A stretch of DNA of 36,357 nt from Abyssibacter sp. (GTDB taxonomy: Bacteria > Pseudomonadota > Gammaproteobacteria > Nevskiales > OUC007): NCBI GenBank assembly GCA_023146115.1, contig JAGLCS010000130.1, forward strand, positions 1 through 36,357. Direction: 5' to 3'. The notes beneath the pieces were generated by a model. That model worked only from the letters and a program-made list of their open reading frames with translations, did not search any database and was not told where the DNA came from. Numbering within the stretch: the first letter of the stretch is position 1; the number at the start of each line of letters is the position of its first letter. The translations under genes were made by a program, and so were the position numbers. Below are positions 17,937-28,152 of the stretch, piece after piece.

Positions 17937-19412
17937 ATGCTCCATCTAACCACCTGTCGTTCGCAGCGGTCACGACTCACTCGGGTCAGGCGTTCTCGCC
18001 GTGAGCACGCCATCGTGCTGGCGCTGCTGGCCTGGCCGCTTGCGCTGGCCGCCGAGGACACCGCGCTCCCCAGTCCGGGCGGCCCCTTCGAGTACGCGGT
18101 TCGTTTGCATTCCGACCAAGCGTTTGAGGACGCTCGCGGCCGCTTTGAACGCCTGGCGGGTTTGGGTTTTGCGGAAGCGCAACGCAATCTCGCCGTGATG
18201 TTGGTCAAGGGCGAAGGTGGTGATCGCGACCTGACCAGCGCCTACGCTTGGCTGGCCGTGGCGGCGCAGCAGAACGATCCCCAGGCGAAGGTATTGCAGC
18301 CTAAAGCTCTGGCGCTGATCGGCTCTGAATCAGAGCGTGCCGAGGCACAGGAACGGGCGGACCAATGGCGACAGCGCTACACCCTCGACGCGGTCATGCG
18401 TGAACTCGAACCGGACTACAGCACGAAATCCGAACGCGCGGTCTCCAGGGAATCGCTCGACGGCATACGCAAGGTTATTCGCGTTCCCCCGGCCTATCCG
18501 CCCGACCTTGCTCGACGGTCCATCGAGGGCTCCGCATTGCTCCAGTTCGTGCTGCCGAACCACGGACATCCACGTGATCTTCGTCTGATTTCTAGCGCTC
18601 ATGGAGACTTCACGGCGGCCTCAGCCGCGGTGCTGCCCAATTGGCGGTTCACCCTCGAAGACGACGCACGGGATCGCCTCTATTCCCAGCGATTCATCTA
18701 TACGATGCCGGGCAGCAACCGTTTCGAACAGGCTGCGAAAGAGCAAGTCGAACTGCTTCAGTCCAAAGCGCAGTCGGGCGACGTGGGCGCCATGTATCAA
18801 CTCGGCTGGGTACTCGATGCCCTGCCGGTGGACGAGAACACCCTGACCAAGGCGCAGTCGCTGCGCTGGCTCCATGCCTCCGCATTGGCGGGGCTACGCG
18901 ACGCCGCCTTCGACATGAACACGCGGCTACGAGACGGGGTGGGCTGTGTGCGCGATAAAACGAAGGCAACACGCTGGGAGGACGTCGCCGCTGGCCTCAA
19001 GCAACCCGACGCATTGCGCGCCCTAGCGAACACCCGGCTGCAGGCGGGAGATCAGCGCGAGGCGCTCTACTACATCAAGGGCGCCGCTGCCTCCAGTGGC
19101 CGCCCCACCGACACGGCAAGACTCGCCTGGGTGCTCGCCACCGTCGAGCTTGGTCACGAACGGCAGGGGCAGCGCGCCTTGGATCTCATTGATTCCATCG
19201 AATCGACCTATTTGGACCGGGCGGCATGGCACGAAATACGAGCCGCCGCCCTGGCGGAAACCGGGCAGTGGGACGCGGCCGTTGACGAGCAGCGCGACGC
19301 GATCAAGGCCCTGCGCAGATACCAGGTCCCGCTCGCGCCGGCCAAAGCGCGGCTCGACGAGTATCGCGAACAGCGGCCGCTGCGGCTGCCACTCGACAGC
19401 ACACCGTTCTAG
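17937..19412 (+). CDS. Secreted Sel1-repeat protein with internal TonB C-terminal domain
   Basis: 491 aa. An Arg-rich n-region and hydrophobic core (about 26-39, ending ALAAE) form a Sec signal. Sel1-like repeats occupy about 50-120 (the [15 protein letters not shown] and [14 protein letters not shown] pattern). A TonB C-terminal-like fold follows at about 185-257 ([21 protein letters not shown], then a beta segment ending in VLPNWRF). More Sel1/TPR-type helices run from 270 to 470. The TonB-like module is therefore internal and there is no inner-membrane TonB anchor. Such TonB-C plus Sel1 proteins are usually of unknown role. The start has GAGG 10 bases upstream. The gene interrupts the normal recX-alaS adjacency. 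Confidence 0.78.
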   Translation: MLHLTTCRSQRSRLTRVRRSRREHAIVLALLAWPLALAAEDTALPSPGGPFEYAVRLHSDQAFEDARGRFERLAGLGFAEAQRNLAVMLVKGEGGDRDLTSAYAWLAVAAQQNDPQAKVLQPKALALIGSESERAEAQERADQWRQRYTLDAVMRELEPDYSTKSERAVSRESLDGIRKVIRVPPAYPPDLARRSIEGSALLQFVLPNHGHPRDLRLISSAHGDFTAASAAVLPNWRFTLEDDARDRLYSQRFIYTMPGSNRFEQAAKEQVELLQSKAQSGDVGAMYQLGWVLDALPVDENTLTKAQSLRWLHASALAGLRDAAFDMNTRLRDGVGCVRDKTKATRWEDVAAGLKQPDALRALANTRLQAGDQREALYYIKGAAASSGRPTDTARLAWVLATVELGHERQGQRALDLIDSIESTYLDRAAWHEIRAAALAETGQWDAAVDEQRDAIKALRRYQVPLAPAKARLDEYREQRPLRLPLDSTPF

Positions 19413-19440
19413 TCGCGCAGCCGGCCGGCGCCTCGGGTTT

Positions 19441-19902
19441 CTATTCCAGCAGCAGCCGGCCAATGATGTCGGATGCAAACCCACGGCCACTGAGAAATCG
19501 AGCGCGCCGGGCGGTTTCACGACGGTCTTGCGGCGCCTGCGATCCGAATCTCGCGACCAGCACCGCGCGGGCGGACTCCATCCAATCGACTGCGGCGTCT
19601 TCCAGCACCTGTTCGGCCAGGGCAGCATCGACGCCTGCGGCCTGCAGCTTCTGCCGAATCATCAAGGGTCCGTGCCCACGGCTCAATGACGCCCGGACTC
19701 TCGCCTCGGCATAACGGGTGTCGGAGAGATAGCCCTCCGCCACCATCTGTGCGATCACGGCATCGATATCGTCCGATTCGGGAAAGCGCTGTTTCAGTTT
19801 TCGTCGTAGCTCGGCCTGCGAATGCTCACGGGCGGCCAGCAACTCCACCGCCTTGTGGCAGACGCGAACGCGCTCGTCTTGGTGCTCGTGCTGGGGGCTC
19901 AC
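19441..19902 (-). CDS. recX: Regulatory protein RecX
   Basis: 153 aa, the typical RecX length. It begins with GTG at 19902, 16 bases after the recA stop. The three-helix repeats of RecX are visible: KAVELLAAREHSQAELRRKL, then IDAVIAQMVAEGYLSDTRYAEARVR, GHGPLMIRQKLQAAGVD and ARRARFLSGRGFASDIIGRLL. RecX binds RecA filaments and limits their extension. It is the second gene of recA-recX. Its 3' end faces the Sel1/TonB-C gene, 28 bases away. Confidence 0.96.
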   Translation of the reverse strand: MSPQHEHQDERVRVCHKAVELLAAREHSQAELRRKLKQRFPESDDIDAVIAQMVAEGYLSDTRYAEARVRASLSRGHGPLMIRQKLQAAGVDAALAEQVLEDAAVDWMESARAVLVARFGSQAPQDRRETARRARFLSGRGFASDIIGRLLLE

Positions 19903-19918
19903 GATTCAGCGGCGCAAT

Positions 19919-20955
<1,037 letters not shown>

Positions 20956-20956
<1 letters not shown>

Positions 20957-20975
20957 ACTGTTTATTCCGTCAGTA
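20956..20975 (-). promoter_or_regulatory. Candidate LexA (SOS) box at the recA start
   Basis: TACTG-N10-CAGTA on the minus strand agrees with the E. coli SOS consensus at 14 of 20 positions by my alignment. It includes both CTG/CAG cores with the exact 10-base spacing. It covers the GGAA Shine-Dalgarno (20968-20965) and its last base is the A of the ATG, so LexA would sit downstream of the transcription start. A TTGACG hexamer at 21022-21017 could be the -35 element, but the matching -10 is weak. Confidence 0.7.
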
Positions 20976-20981
20976 GTTGGC

Positions 20982-21482
20982 TCATTGTGCCATAGATCGT
21001 GCGCGCGCGATGCAACCGTCAATTGCATGCAACACACTCTGTTCACGGACCGCACGACGGTCTCCATCGAATACACGAGATTCCGCGACCGAACCGGACA
21101 AATCCGCCCAGGCGAACCAGACCAGGCCCACCGGCTTGTCGGCCGAACCGCCACCTGGTCCGGCGACCCCGGAGATCGCCACCGCCAGGTCGGCCGCCAG
21201 GCGCATCCGCGCATTCACCGCCAGCGCCTGCACGACTGGCTCGCTGACGGCGCCATGCTGGTCCAGAACGGCGGGGGGAACGCCCAGCAAATCCCGCTTG
21301 GCCGCATTGGAATAACAGACAATGCCGCCGTTGAACCACGCGGAACTACCAGCACGGTCGGTTAACGCCTTGGCGACCCAGCCGCCGGTGCAGGACTCGG
21401 CCGTCGCCAGGCGGGCATCGCGCTCGAGCAGCTGCTGCGCCAGTGTGGCGACGCGTTCGGCGAGAACGGGATTTTCCAGCAT
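20982..21482 (-). CDS. pncC: Nicotinamide-nucleotide amidohydrolase, CinA C-terminal type
   Basis: 166 aa, the short single-domain form without the N-terminal molybdopterin-binding-like domain of full CinA. The signature TAESCTGGW (about 27-35) and [20 protein letters not shown] define the CinA C-terminal family (PncC), which deamidates NMN to nicotinic acid mononucleotide in the NAD salvage cycle. The start at 21482 is the first methionine ahead of this domain. It lies directly upstream of recA on the same strand, the usual arrangement, and its 3' end carries part of the likely recA promoter. It is divergent from mutS. Confidence 0.95.
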   Translation of the reverse strand: MLENPVLAERVATLAQQLLERDARLATAESCTGGWVAKALTDRAGSSAWFNGGIVCYSNAAKRDLLGVPPAVLDQHGAVSEPVVQALAVNARMRLAADLAVAISGVAGPGGGSADKPVGLVWFAWADLSGSVAESRVFDGDRRAVREQSVLHAIDGCIARARSMAQ

Positions 21483-21556
21483 CAGGACGCGGCGATGTCG
21501 CGGTGGTGAACAACAAGCCCTAGCATATCGCGTTTGCCGCCCTAGCCAGACCCGCC

Positions 21557-24148
21557 GTGACGAAGTCCAACACCGCCCATACGCCGATGATGCAGCAGTA
21601 TCTCGGTCTCAAGGCGCAACACCCCGATCTGCTGCTCTTCTACCGGATGGGGGATTTCTACGAGTTGTTTTTTGACGACGCGCGGCGCGCGGCTGAGCTG
21701 CTGGACATCACCCTGACCAACCGCGGTCAGTCCGCGGGCCAGCCGATTCCCATGGCCGGCGTTCCGCATCATTCGGTGGAGCAGTATCTGGCGCGGCTGG
21801 TGCGCCTGGGCGAGTCGGTGGCGATCTGCGAACAGATTGGCGATCCGGCCACCAGCAAGGGACCGGTCGAGCGCAAGGTCATGCGGGTGGTGACACCCGG
21901 CACGCTCACGGACGATGCCTTGCTCGATGCGCGTCAGGAGAGCCTGCTGGCGTCGATCTGCCAGGTCGGCAACACCTGGGGCCTGGCCCGGCTGGAGTTG
22001 TCCACCGGACGTTTTGTGGTCAGCGAACTGTCCACGACCGAGGCGCTGCAAGCGGAGTTGGCGCGGCTAGGGCCGGCAGAGCTGCTCATACCCGAGGGCG
22101 CGCCGGTTACCATCGATGCCGCCTGCCGCGAGCGGCCGCCCTGGCACTTCGATCCGGAATCGGCGCGGTTGCGCGTCTGCGCCGCGTTCGAGGTCAAGGA
22201 CCTGACCGGCTTCGGCTGCGACGACTGTCCGGTGGCCATCGCCGCGGCCGGGGCGCTGCTGGACTATGTCGCGGAAACACAGCGCGACGCGAAACCGCTG
22301 CTGTCGACGCTGTCGCGGGAGGAATCCTCCGACGCATTGGTGATGGACAGTGTGACGCGCCGCAACCTGGAGATCGACCAATCGCTGTCGGGCGATGCCA
22401 AGCATTGTCTCGTCGGCCTGCTGGACCGCTGCCAGACCGCCATGGGCAGCCGTGAGATCCGCCGGTGGCTGGGCCGCCCGCTACGCCATCGCGACCTGCT
22501 GCGCAATCGCCATGCTGCGATTGCCGAATTCATGCGCGCCGACGCGCCCGGCGTGGCCGCCGATACCGTGCGTGACCATTTGCGACAGGTTGCTGATGTC
22601 GAGCGGATTCTCGGCCGCATCGCGCTGCGTTCAGCCCGTCCGCGAGACCTCACCGGCCTTGCCGCGACCCTGGTCGTGCTGCCGGAGATCGCCGCCGCCC
22701 TGACCGCCTGCGACGCCCCGCTAACGGCCGAGTACCGCCGGGCACTGGGCGAGCACACCGTGCTGTGCGACATCCTCCAGCAGGCGGTCATCGACGAGCC
22801 GCCGCTACTCATCCGCGACGGCGGAGTCATCAAGCCCGGTTTCGACGCCCGGCTGGATGAGCTGCGCAATCTGTCCAGCAACGCTGATGGGTATCTGCGC
22901 GATCTGGAAGCCCGCGAACGCAAGCGCCTGGGGGCTGACCGGCTCAAGGTCGGTTACAACCGGGTGCACGGGTACTTCATCGAATTGCCCCGCTCCCAGT
23001 CCGCGGCGGCACCGGATGACTACAGCCGCCGGCAGACGCTCAAGAACGCCGAGCGCTTCATCACCCCGGAACTCAAACAGTTCGAGGACACCGTGCTCTC
23101 GGCCCGCGAGCGCGCCCTGGCACGGGAAAAGCAGATCTACGCTGACCTGCTGGACCGGATCGCCGAGGACATGACCGCGCTGTCACAGGCCGCCCAGGCA
23201 GTGTCGAAACTCGATGCCCTGCTCTGCCTGGCCGAGCGTGCCAATGCGCTGGGTTTTGTCGCCCCGGAGCTGGTGGACGAACCGGGCATTCAGGTCCGCG
23301 CCGGCCGCCATCCGGTGGTCGAACAAACGACCCGCGAACCCTTTGTTGCCAATGATCTGCTGCTGGATGACACCCGCCGCCTTGCGGTCATCACCGGACC
23401 GAACATGGGTGGAAAATCAACATTCATGCGGCAGGCCGCACTGATCGTGCTGCTCGCGCACACGGGCAGCTACGTACCCGCCGAGGCGGCGCGTATCGGC
23501 CCCATCGATCGCATTTTCACCCGCATCGGCGCGGCCGACGACCTGGCCGGCGGCCGTTCGACCTTCATGGTGGAAATGCAGGAAACCGCCAATATCCTCA
23601 ACAACGCGACCCGCGACAGCCTGGTGCTGATGGATGAGATCGGCCGCGGCACCAGCACCTATGATGGCTTGTCGCTAGCGCGAGCTGCCGCGGAATCGCT
23701 GGCCACGGACATCGGCAGCTTCACGCTGTTCGCCACCCACTACTTCGAGCTTACGGAGCTGGCCGAACAATGGCCGGCGACGGTGAACCTGCATCTCGAC
23801 GCCACGGAACATCGCGGCCGACTGGTCTTCCTGCATCGTGTGAAGGCCGGGCCCGCCAACCAGAGCTACGGACTGCAGGTGGCCTCCCTGGCCGGCGTGC
23901 CCAAGGCCGTGGTCAAGGCAGCGCAGCGGTATCTGCGGCAGCTGGAAGCCGAGCACCAGCGTCAGGGTGGCCCACAGATCGGATTGTTCACGCCCGCATC
24001 GGCGGACGCGCCGGAGTCTCCTGCCGGACCGCCTGCCGATTCAGCCTTGCTCGAAGCACTGGATGGGCTGGACCCGGATGCCCTGTCGCCGCGCGAGGCA
24101 TTGGATGCACTCTACCGCCTCAAGGCGCTGCCGGACGCTCCGCGCTGA
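21557..24148 (+). CDS. mutS: DNA mismatch repair protein MutS
   Basis: 863 aa (E. coli MutS is 853). A GTG start at 21557 gives the normal N-terminus. The mismatch-recognition motif [11 protein letters not shown] with the Phe-x-Glu pair is at about 28-38. The lever and clamp domains follow (including [16 protein letters not shown]), and the ATPase has Walker [10 protein letters not shown] from residue 614, then DEIGRGTST and the ATHYFEL loop. The C-terminal end [14 protein letters not shown] is the tetramerisation helix region. MutS recognises mispairs and recruits MutL. It is divergent from pncC-recA; mutS next to pncC-recA is normal in gammaproteobacteria. Confidence 0.99.
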   Translation: MTKSNTAHTPMMQQYLGLKAQHPDLLLFYRMGDFYELFFDDARRAAELLDITLTNRGQSAGQPIPMAGVPHHSVEQYLARLVRLGESVAICEQIGDPATSKGPVERKVMRVVTPGTLTDDALLDARQESLLASICQVGNTWGLARLELSTGRFVVSELSTTEALQAELARLGPAELLIPEGAPVTIDAACRERPPWHFDPESARLRVCAAFEVKDLTGFGCDDCPVAIAAAGALLDYVAETQRDAKPLLSTLSREESSDALVMDSVTRRNLEIDQSLSGDAKHCLVGLLDRCQTAMGSREIRRWLGRPLRHRDLLRNRHAAIAEFMRADAPGVAADTVRDHLRQVADVERILGRIALRSARPRDLTGLAATLVVLPEIAAALTACDAPLTAEYRRALGEHTVLCDILQQAVIDEPPLLIRDGGVIKPGFDARLDELRNLSSNADGYLRDLEARERKRLGADRLKVGYNRVHGYFIELPRSQSAAAPDDYSRRQTLKNAERFITPELKQFEDTVLSARERALAREKQIYADLLDRIAEDMTALSQAAQAVSKLDALLCLAERANALGFVAPELVDEPGIQVRAGRHPVVEQTTREPFVANDLLLDDTRRLAVITGPNMGGKSTFMRQAALIVLLAHTGSYVPAEAARIGPIDRIFTRIGAADDLAGGRSTFMVEMQETANILNNATRDSLVLMDEIGRGTSTYDGLSLARAAAESLATDIGSFTLFATHYFELTELAEQWPATVNLHLDATEHRGRLVFLHRVKAGPANQSYGLQVASLAGVPKAVVKAAQRYLRQLEAEHQRQGGPQIGLFTPASADAPESPAGPPADSALLEALDGLDPDALSPREALDALYRLKALPDAPR

Positions 24149-24162
24149 CCAGCCAAGCGGGC

Positions 24163-24393
24163 TCAGGACACGCCGGCCAGCGTCAGGACCAGCCTGACGA
24201 TTCCGATCAGCACCAGCACGAACAGCGCCGTCGCGCCAAGCCCGAGAATAACGAAATGAGACGGTTTGCCACGGGTGAAGTCCCGCTGCCGGGCCTTCGA
24301 GCTTTGCACCCCGAAAAACGCCGCGAGCACGCTGGTCAGGGTTTGCAAGAACGTCGGCGGCTCAGGATTGTGCTGCGGATCAGGCGTCGTCAT
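24163..24393 (-). CDS. DUF2970 small membrane protein
   Basis: 76 aa. The N-terminus is proline-rich and polar, followed by TLTSVLAAFFGVQSSKARQRDF and then a membrane helix (about 47-73) beginning KPSHFVILGLGA. This is the DUF2970 layout: a FFGV-plus-basic-stretch segment followed by one helix. Its function is unknown. The start overlaps the stop of the DUF2505 gene (TGATG), so it is translationally coupled. Its 3' end faces mutS with a 14-base gap. Confidence 0.8.
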   Translation of the reverse strand: MTTPDPQHNPEPPTFLQTLTSVLAAFFGVQSSKARQRDFTRGKPSHFVILGLGATALFVLVLIGIVRLVLTLAGVS

Positions 24394-24887
24394 CAGGCGT
24401 CGTAGTCCGTCAGAATCTCATTGGTCACACGCGCATCGGCAGCGCCCTTGGCCTGAATATCGTCGGCAATCAGCTTCTCGACCTTCTTGCCAATCAGCGG
24501 CACCGAGCAGTTGACGTCCCAGTTGATTTCGTTGACACAACCGCCGCCTTGATCCACCAGGCGCATGTGACCGATCGCCTTGACCGGCGCACCCTGAACA
24601 TCAATCGATAGCGTGCCCTGCTTGGCACTCAGGTTCCAGCGGTCTTCCTCCACCAGCGTGGTCGTGTCGCCGACCACCTTCTTGGCAAAACCAGGCACCG
24701 GAACGCTTAATGGGAATGTCAGCTTCATTCGAATCAGAAATGTATCGGCCGAGGTGGACTGATCCAGCACCTCGAAGGCCAGCGCTTCGAGCAGCTGGAA
24801 TTTACGTTCGAAATAAGCCGCGTCGCCGAACATCTTGATCACGGCATCCGATGATTTGTTGTATTCAAGTCGTTGTTGAAACTTCAT
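24393..24887 (-). CDS. DUF2505 (SRPBCC-like) protein
   Basis: 164 aa, soluble. MKFQQRLEYNKSSDAVIKMFGDAAYFERKF opens in the way of the DUF2505 family, whose members have a START/polyketide-cyclase-like lipid-binding fold. The later beta strands with WNLSAKQGTLSIDVQGAP and INWDVNCSVPLIGKKVEKL also fit. The fold suggests binding of a hydrophobic ligand; no ligand can be named. A GGGAG ribosome site precedes the ATG at 24887. It lies between an ABC1 kinase gene (59-base gap) and the coupled DUF2970 gene. Confidence 0.82.
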   Translation of the reverse strand: MKFQQRLEYNKSSDAVIKMFGDAAYFERKFQLLEALAFEVLDQSTSADTFLIRMKLTFPLSVPVPGFAKKVVGDTTTLVEEDRWNLSAKQGTLSIDVQGAPVKAIGHMRLVDQGGGCVNEINWDVNCSVPLIGKKVEKLIADDIQAKGAADARVTNEILTDYDA

Positions 24888-24946
24888 GAGGTCTCCCAGG
24901 GTGTTCTCTTATTCAATACGTTGGCCGATCAGCGCATGCGGCGCGG

Positions 24947-26332
24947 TCAGTCTTCGACGGACAGGGCCTCGAGCAGCATCTCGCGCGGGTCCCACTCCAC
25001 ATCCAGAACCGTCTGCGCGATAAAGGCGCCCGCCATGCGCCGGTGCAAAAACACGATCTCGCGCGGCGGGATGCGAAAGTACCGCGAAAGTGCAGCGCGC
25101 GACATCAGGTTGGTCACGCGGCGCGGCAAATCGGTCTTGCCGAAACGGTACCCCCGCTCACCCACGAGCTCAGCAGGCGGCCCGTTATCAGTTCCGATCA
25201 TGAAGGGCTCGACGATGGTATGGCACAGGTGGACAAACGCGTCGAGCGTGTCCGGCGGAAACCCGCTGCTCATCAAGCCGATGGATTCCGCGCCAGCGAT
25301 CACCCGCCCGCTATCGCTGCCTACGGCGCCGGCGACGATGTCCTGATACCCGGCAACAAAAGCCGACGAAAAGTGCCGCGTGGCGCCGAAGTCCAGCAGT
25401 ACCAGCTGCGGCGGGCCGTCATCGTGAAAACGAACGCGGTAGTTCCCGAAATGCGGGTCCGTCTGCACCATTTTCCAGTCGAAAAACTCATTCAAAAACA
25501 GCCAGATGAACGACTGGCCCAGCCGAGAACGCTGCGCATGCGGCAGGGATAGCACGCGCTGCGACCGCAGCGGTTCTCCCTGTTCGTAGGTCATGGTGAG
25601 AACGCCGGGTCCAGAGTATTCGGGCAGAACGGTCGGTACCGCGAATCGAGGATCGCCGGCGAGACGATCGGCAAAGGTTTGGGTGGCGCGGGCCTCGTGT
25701 TCGTAGTCGACCTCGCGGCGCAACATGTCGCGCACCTCGGCGATCACCGGGTCCATGGATAGTTCGCGCGGCACCATCTTGGACAGCCAGAGCAGGCGCA
25801 CAATGGTTTTCACGTCGCTGTCGATGGCATCGGCGACGCCGGGATACTGAATCTTGACGACCAGTTCGAGCCCATCGGACTTGCGGCGGGCTCGATGGGC
25901 CTGCCCCAGTGATGCGGCGGCTATCGGCCGCTCGTCGATCTCTAGCTCGGCACGCCGCGCCGCAGAGAGCTGCTGCTCGACAACTGGACGCACAAAAGAC
26001 CAGTCCACCGGCGCGGTGTCGTCCTGAAGGCTGGAGAGTACGTCCACCGCTTCAGGCGGCAGAAAGTACTGACCGTAGAGCGACAACATCTGCCCGGCCT
26101 TCATCACCGAGCCCTTCAATTGACCGAGCTGGTCAGCCAACACCTGGGCTTGCTGCTGGTAGAAAGCCCGGTTGCGTTCATCCCTGTCGTCGTCCGAGCG
26201 GAACAGATTTCCGACCGTATGAGCGGCAAACTGGGCACCGGCGGATAGCCCCATTCGCGTCATCGCCCAGTTGCGGTCACGCGGCCGGGTCTTGAGTCGC
26301 CTTATGCTAGGCTTGCCGCCGTTTTTACTCAT
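24947..26332 (-). CDS. ABC1/AarF/UbiB-family atypical kinase (second copy)
   Basis: 461 aa. The start at 26332 (MSKNGGKPS) is preferred to one 72 bases upstream because the conserved part begins soon after. The motifs are all present: GSVMKAGQM (KxGQ), AAASLGQAHRA (A-loop), LVVKIQYP (ATP lysine), QTDPHFGNYR (catalytic loop) and LLDFGATRHF (DFG). It is clearly a different subfamily from the 11563-12882 copy: the catalytic loop is TDPHFGN instead of HADPNPANF. It precedes DUF2505 and DUF2970 on the same strand and is divergent from the 147-aa protein at 26549. Lipid or quinone-related roles are known for ABC1 kinases; this one's target is not. Confidence 0.9.
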   Translation of the reverse strand: MSKNGGKPSIRRLKTRPRDRNWAMTRMGLSAGAQFAAHTVGNLFRSDDDRDERNRAFYQQQAQVLADQLGQLKGSVMKAGQMLSLYGQYFLPPEAVDVLSSLQDDTAPVDWSFVRPVVEQQLSAARRAELEIDERPIAAASLGQAHRARRKSDGLELVVKIQYPGVADAIDSDVKTIVRLLWLSKMVPRELSMDPVIAEVRDMLRREVDYEHEARATQTFADRLAGDPRFAVPTVLPEYSGPGVLTMTYEQGEPLRSQRVLSLPHAQRSRLGQSFIWLFLNEFFDWKMVQTDPHFGNYRVRFHDDGPPQLVLLDFGATRHFSSAFVAGYQDIVAGAVGSDSGRVIAGAESIGLMSSGFPPDTLDAFVHLCHTIVEPFMIGTDNGPPAELVGERGYRFGKTDLPRRVTNLMSRAALSRYFRIPPREIVFLHRRMAGAFIAQTVLDVEWDPREMLLEALSVED

Positions 26333-26548
26333 CCGAATCCTTGGTGGCGTCGCGGAAATCGACTGCGCGCAGAGTGGAGATTGCGCAGCGTTTCGGGGTT
26401 GCACAACCGCCTTGAGCGGCTACACCGTAACAAAGCCGCAGAGCCTGCCTCGCATCGGGTGGTCGAACTGTATCGATCCCCCGGTTGCCGACGACCGCGC
26501 CGACCAACAATTTGGAATCACGCGGCATCCTCGGAGATCAAAGGCTCA

Positions 26549-26992
26549 ATGCAACTCAAAGATATTCTACTGGCAGAGGACTATCGGGACACTGCTGTGG
26601 CTCGCATCACCGGTGTGGTTGAACAGCAGATTGCCCGCCGAAAGGGGCTGTCCGGTGCCGGACTGCGCACCGCGCTGAAAATGGCCAAGTCGAACCGACC
26701 CGACATGCTGCCAACCGTGATCAACCGATTGCTACCCCATTTTTGCGAGGCGCTGGAGCCATACTTCCAGCAATTCCAGGCCAGCGATGAGACCGACTTT
26801 CAGCACTTTGTCATGCAACGGGAATCCGAGCTGACCGAAGCGATGCTGTCGGTCACCGATGGCCGCGCCGAGCAGACCCAGAACAAGACATTCAAACGGA
26901 TGTACAAGCAACTGCGCGGCACCGCCGGCGACGAATTGAGCGCCGCGCTGCCGGACATCGCCGCGCTGGTTCAAGCCCGGTTGCCAGCCTGA
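26549..26992 (+). CDS. Small helical protein resembling DUF6918
   Basis: 147 aa. The start at 26549 begins MQLKDILLAEDYRDTAVARI, followed by the rather conserved-looking GLSGAGLRTALKMAKSNRPDML and VINRLLPHFCEALEPYF. This matches my recollection of the DUF6918 pattern (LLxxxxRxxVVxDxxxLVDxEVxxxxGLSG). The match is from memory and not checked. It is all alpha-helical, with no signal or membrane segment. Upstream is AAAGG about 5 bases away. It is divergent from the ABC1 kinase cluster and convergent with the GGDEF gene (7-base gap). Confidence 0.65.
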   Translation: MQLKDILLAEDYRDTAVARITGVVEQQIARRKGLSGAGLRTALKMAKSNRPDMLPTVINRLLPHFCEALEPYFQQFQASDETDFQHFVMQRESELTEAMLSVTDGRAEQTQNKTFKRMYKQLRGTAGDELSAALPDIAALVQARLPA

Positions 26993-26999
26993 GCCACGA

Positions 27000-28055
27000 T
27001 CAGCCTGTCTTGTAATCGCTAGGCTGTGCTTCGACCACGGTGTTGCCGCCGCTCTCACGCGCCCGGGCCAAGGCGACGTCAGCGGCCTTGATCAGATTCT
27101 CGGGATCCAGTCGATCATTCGGCCCCGCGTGGGCCGTGCCCATGCTCATGGTCAACATCATCGGGCCGGTTGGCGTGTCCATCGGTTGCGCGCTGATGTT
27201 CAGCAGCATGCGATCGGCCACGTCAATCACGGCATGCGCCGGACAGGACGGCAGCATGACCAAGAACTCGTTGCCACCGAACTTGCCCAGCGCATCGTAG
27301 GGCCGGACCGCAGTGGTCAGCCGGTCGGCTGCCGTCTTCAGCATCGAATCCGTTTGCTCGTCGGGCTCCTGCGTACCGAGATCGATTTGATCCAGGCTGG
27401 CGATCAGCAGTCCGGTGCCGATCACCTGACGTTCAGCACGCTGTAGTTCGCGGGCCATCAGTTCGACCATGGCATGCCGGTTCCACAACCGGGTCAGGTG
27501 ATCCTTCAGTGCCTGATGACGCGCCATGTACAGCTCTTCAAGCAGCCGCTCCTGACCGCGGTAGAGCTGCTGCACACGCAATTCGGTCTCGACCCAGGCC
27601 GCGTAATCGCGCAGCCGGTCATGATCGTACTTGCCGCGCTTGTTCTGGGCCTCGTCAAACAGCACCAGCGCGCCAACAAGATTGCGCTCGCTGTCAACAA
27701 GACGGATGGCCGTCAGGTAGGGCACGCTACCTTCATCGCGCTGCACCCATTGGTCCTGCGTCCGCAGCGCCTCCAGCCAGATGGGCTCATCGCCAGCATC
27801 GGAGGCCACGCGCTCGACCGGCCCGGACCCGCAATGCAGCCAACCCCCGCCCTCGTCGCGCCAGCTCACCATCACCCCACCGGCATTCAAGGCACGGCGC
27901 GCCAGGCGCGTGATGCGTTCCAGCCGCATGTCCAGCGGCTCGGTGGTGAGCGAGCCGAGGCCTTCGACGGCGGCGAATTTATGTAGTGATTCGGAATCCA
28001 GCGTACGTGTAAACACGGCATCCCCATCTGCGGACTGCAGCCTGTGCAGGTCCAA
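27000..28055 (-). CDS. GAF-GGDEF protein with degenerate cyclase site
   Basis: 351 aa, soluble. The first 165 residues or so have a GAF-like layout (RLARRALNAGGVMVSW, VPYLTAIRLV, VGALVLFDE), followed by a helical linker and a GGDEF fold from about 180. The motif reads GGNEF (260-264) instead of GGDEF/GGEEF, and the metal aspartate strand reads LLIASLDQID, where active enzymes have a D-x-D-x-F-K form. The product-binding I-site RxxD (R251, D254) sits at the normal 5-residue distance. It is probably not a cyclase and may bind c-di-GMP. A TACAAT hexamer at 28112-28117 (minus) may be its -10 element. Confidence 0.85.
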   Translation of the reverse strand: MDLHRLQSADGDAVFTRTLDSESLHKFAAVEGLGSLTTEPLDMRLERITRLARRALNAGGVMVSWRDEGGGWLHCGSGPVERVASDAGDEPIWLEALRTQDQWVQRDEGSVPYLTAIRLVDSERNLVGALVLFDEAQNKRGKYDHDRLRDYAAWVETELRVQQLYRGQERLLEELYMARHQALKDHLTRLWNRHAMVELMARELQRAERQVIGTGLLIASLDQIDLGTQEPDEQTDSMLKTAADRLTTAVRPYDALGKFGGNEFLVMLPSCPAHAVIDVADRMLLNISAQPMDTPTGPMMLTMSMGTAHAGPNDRLDPENLIKAADVALARARESGGNTVVEAQPSDYKTG

Positions 28056-28152
28056 ACTATGCGTCGCCCGATTGGCGCCAAAAGCCGCAGCGACTGCTCA
28101 TTCGATGTGCATTGTACGCACAGGATGACCATCAATCGCCAGCAGGTCAGAG

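Noticed and set aside
28106-28122. Dyad TGTGC-N7-GCACA upstream of the GGDEF gene
   Set aside because: The 5-bp arms are too short to claim an operator. The TACAAT inside it may be a -10 element, but no -35 fits.
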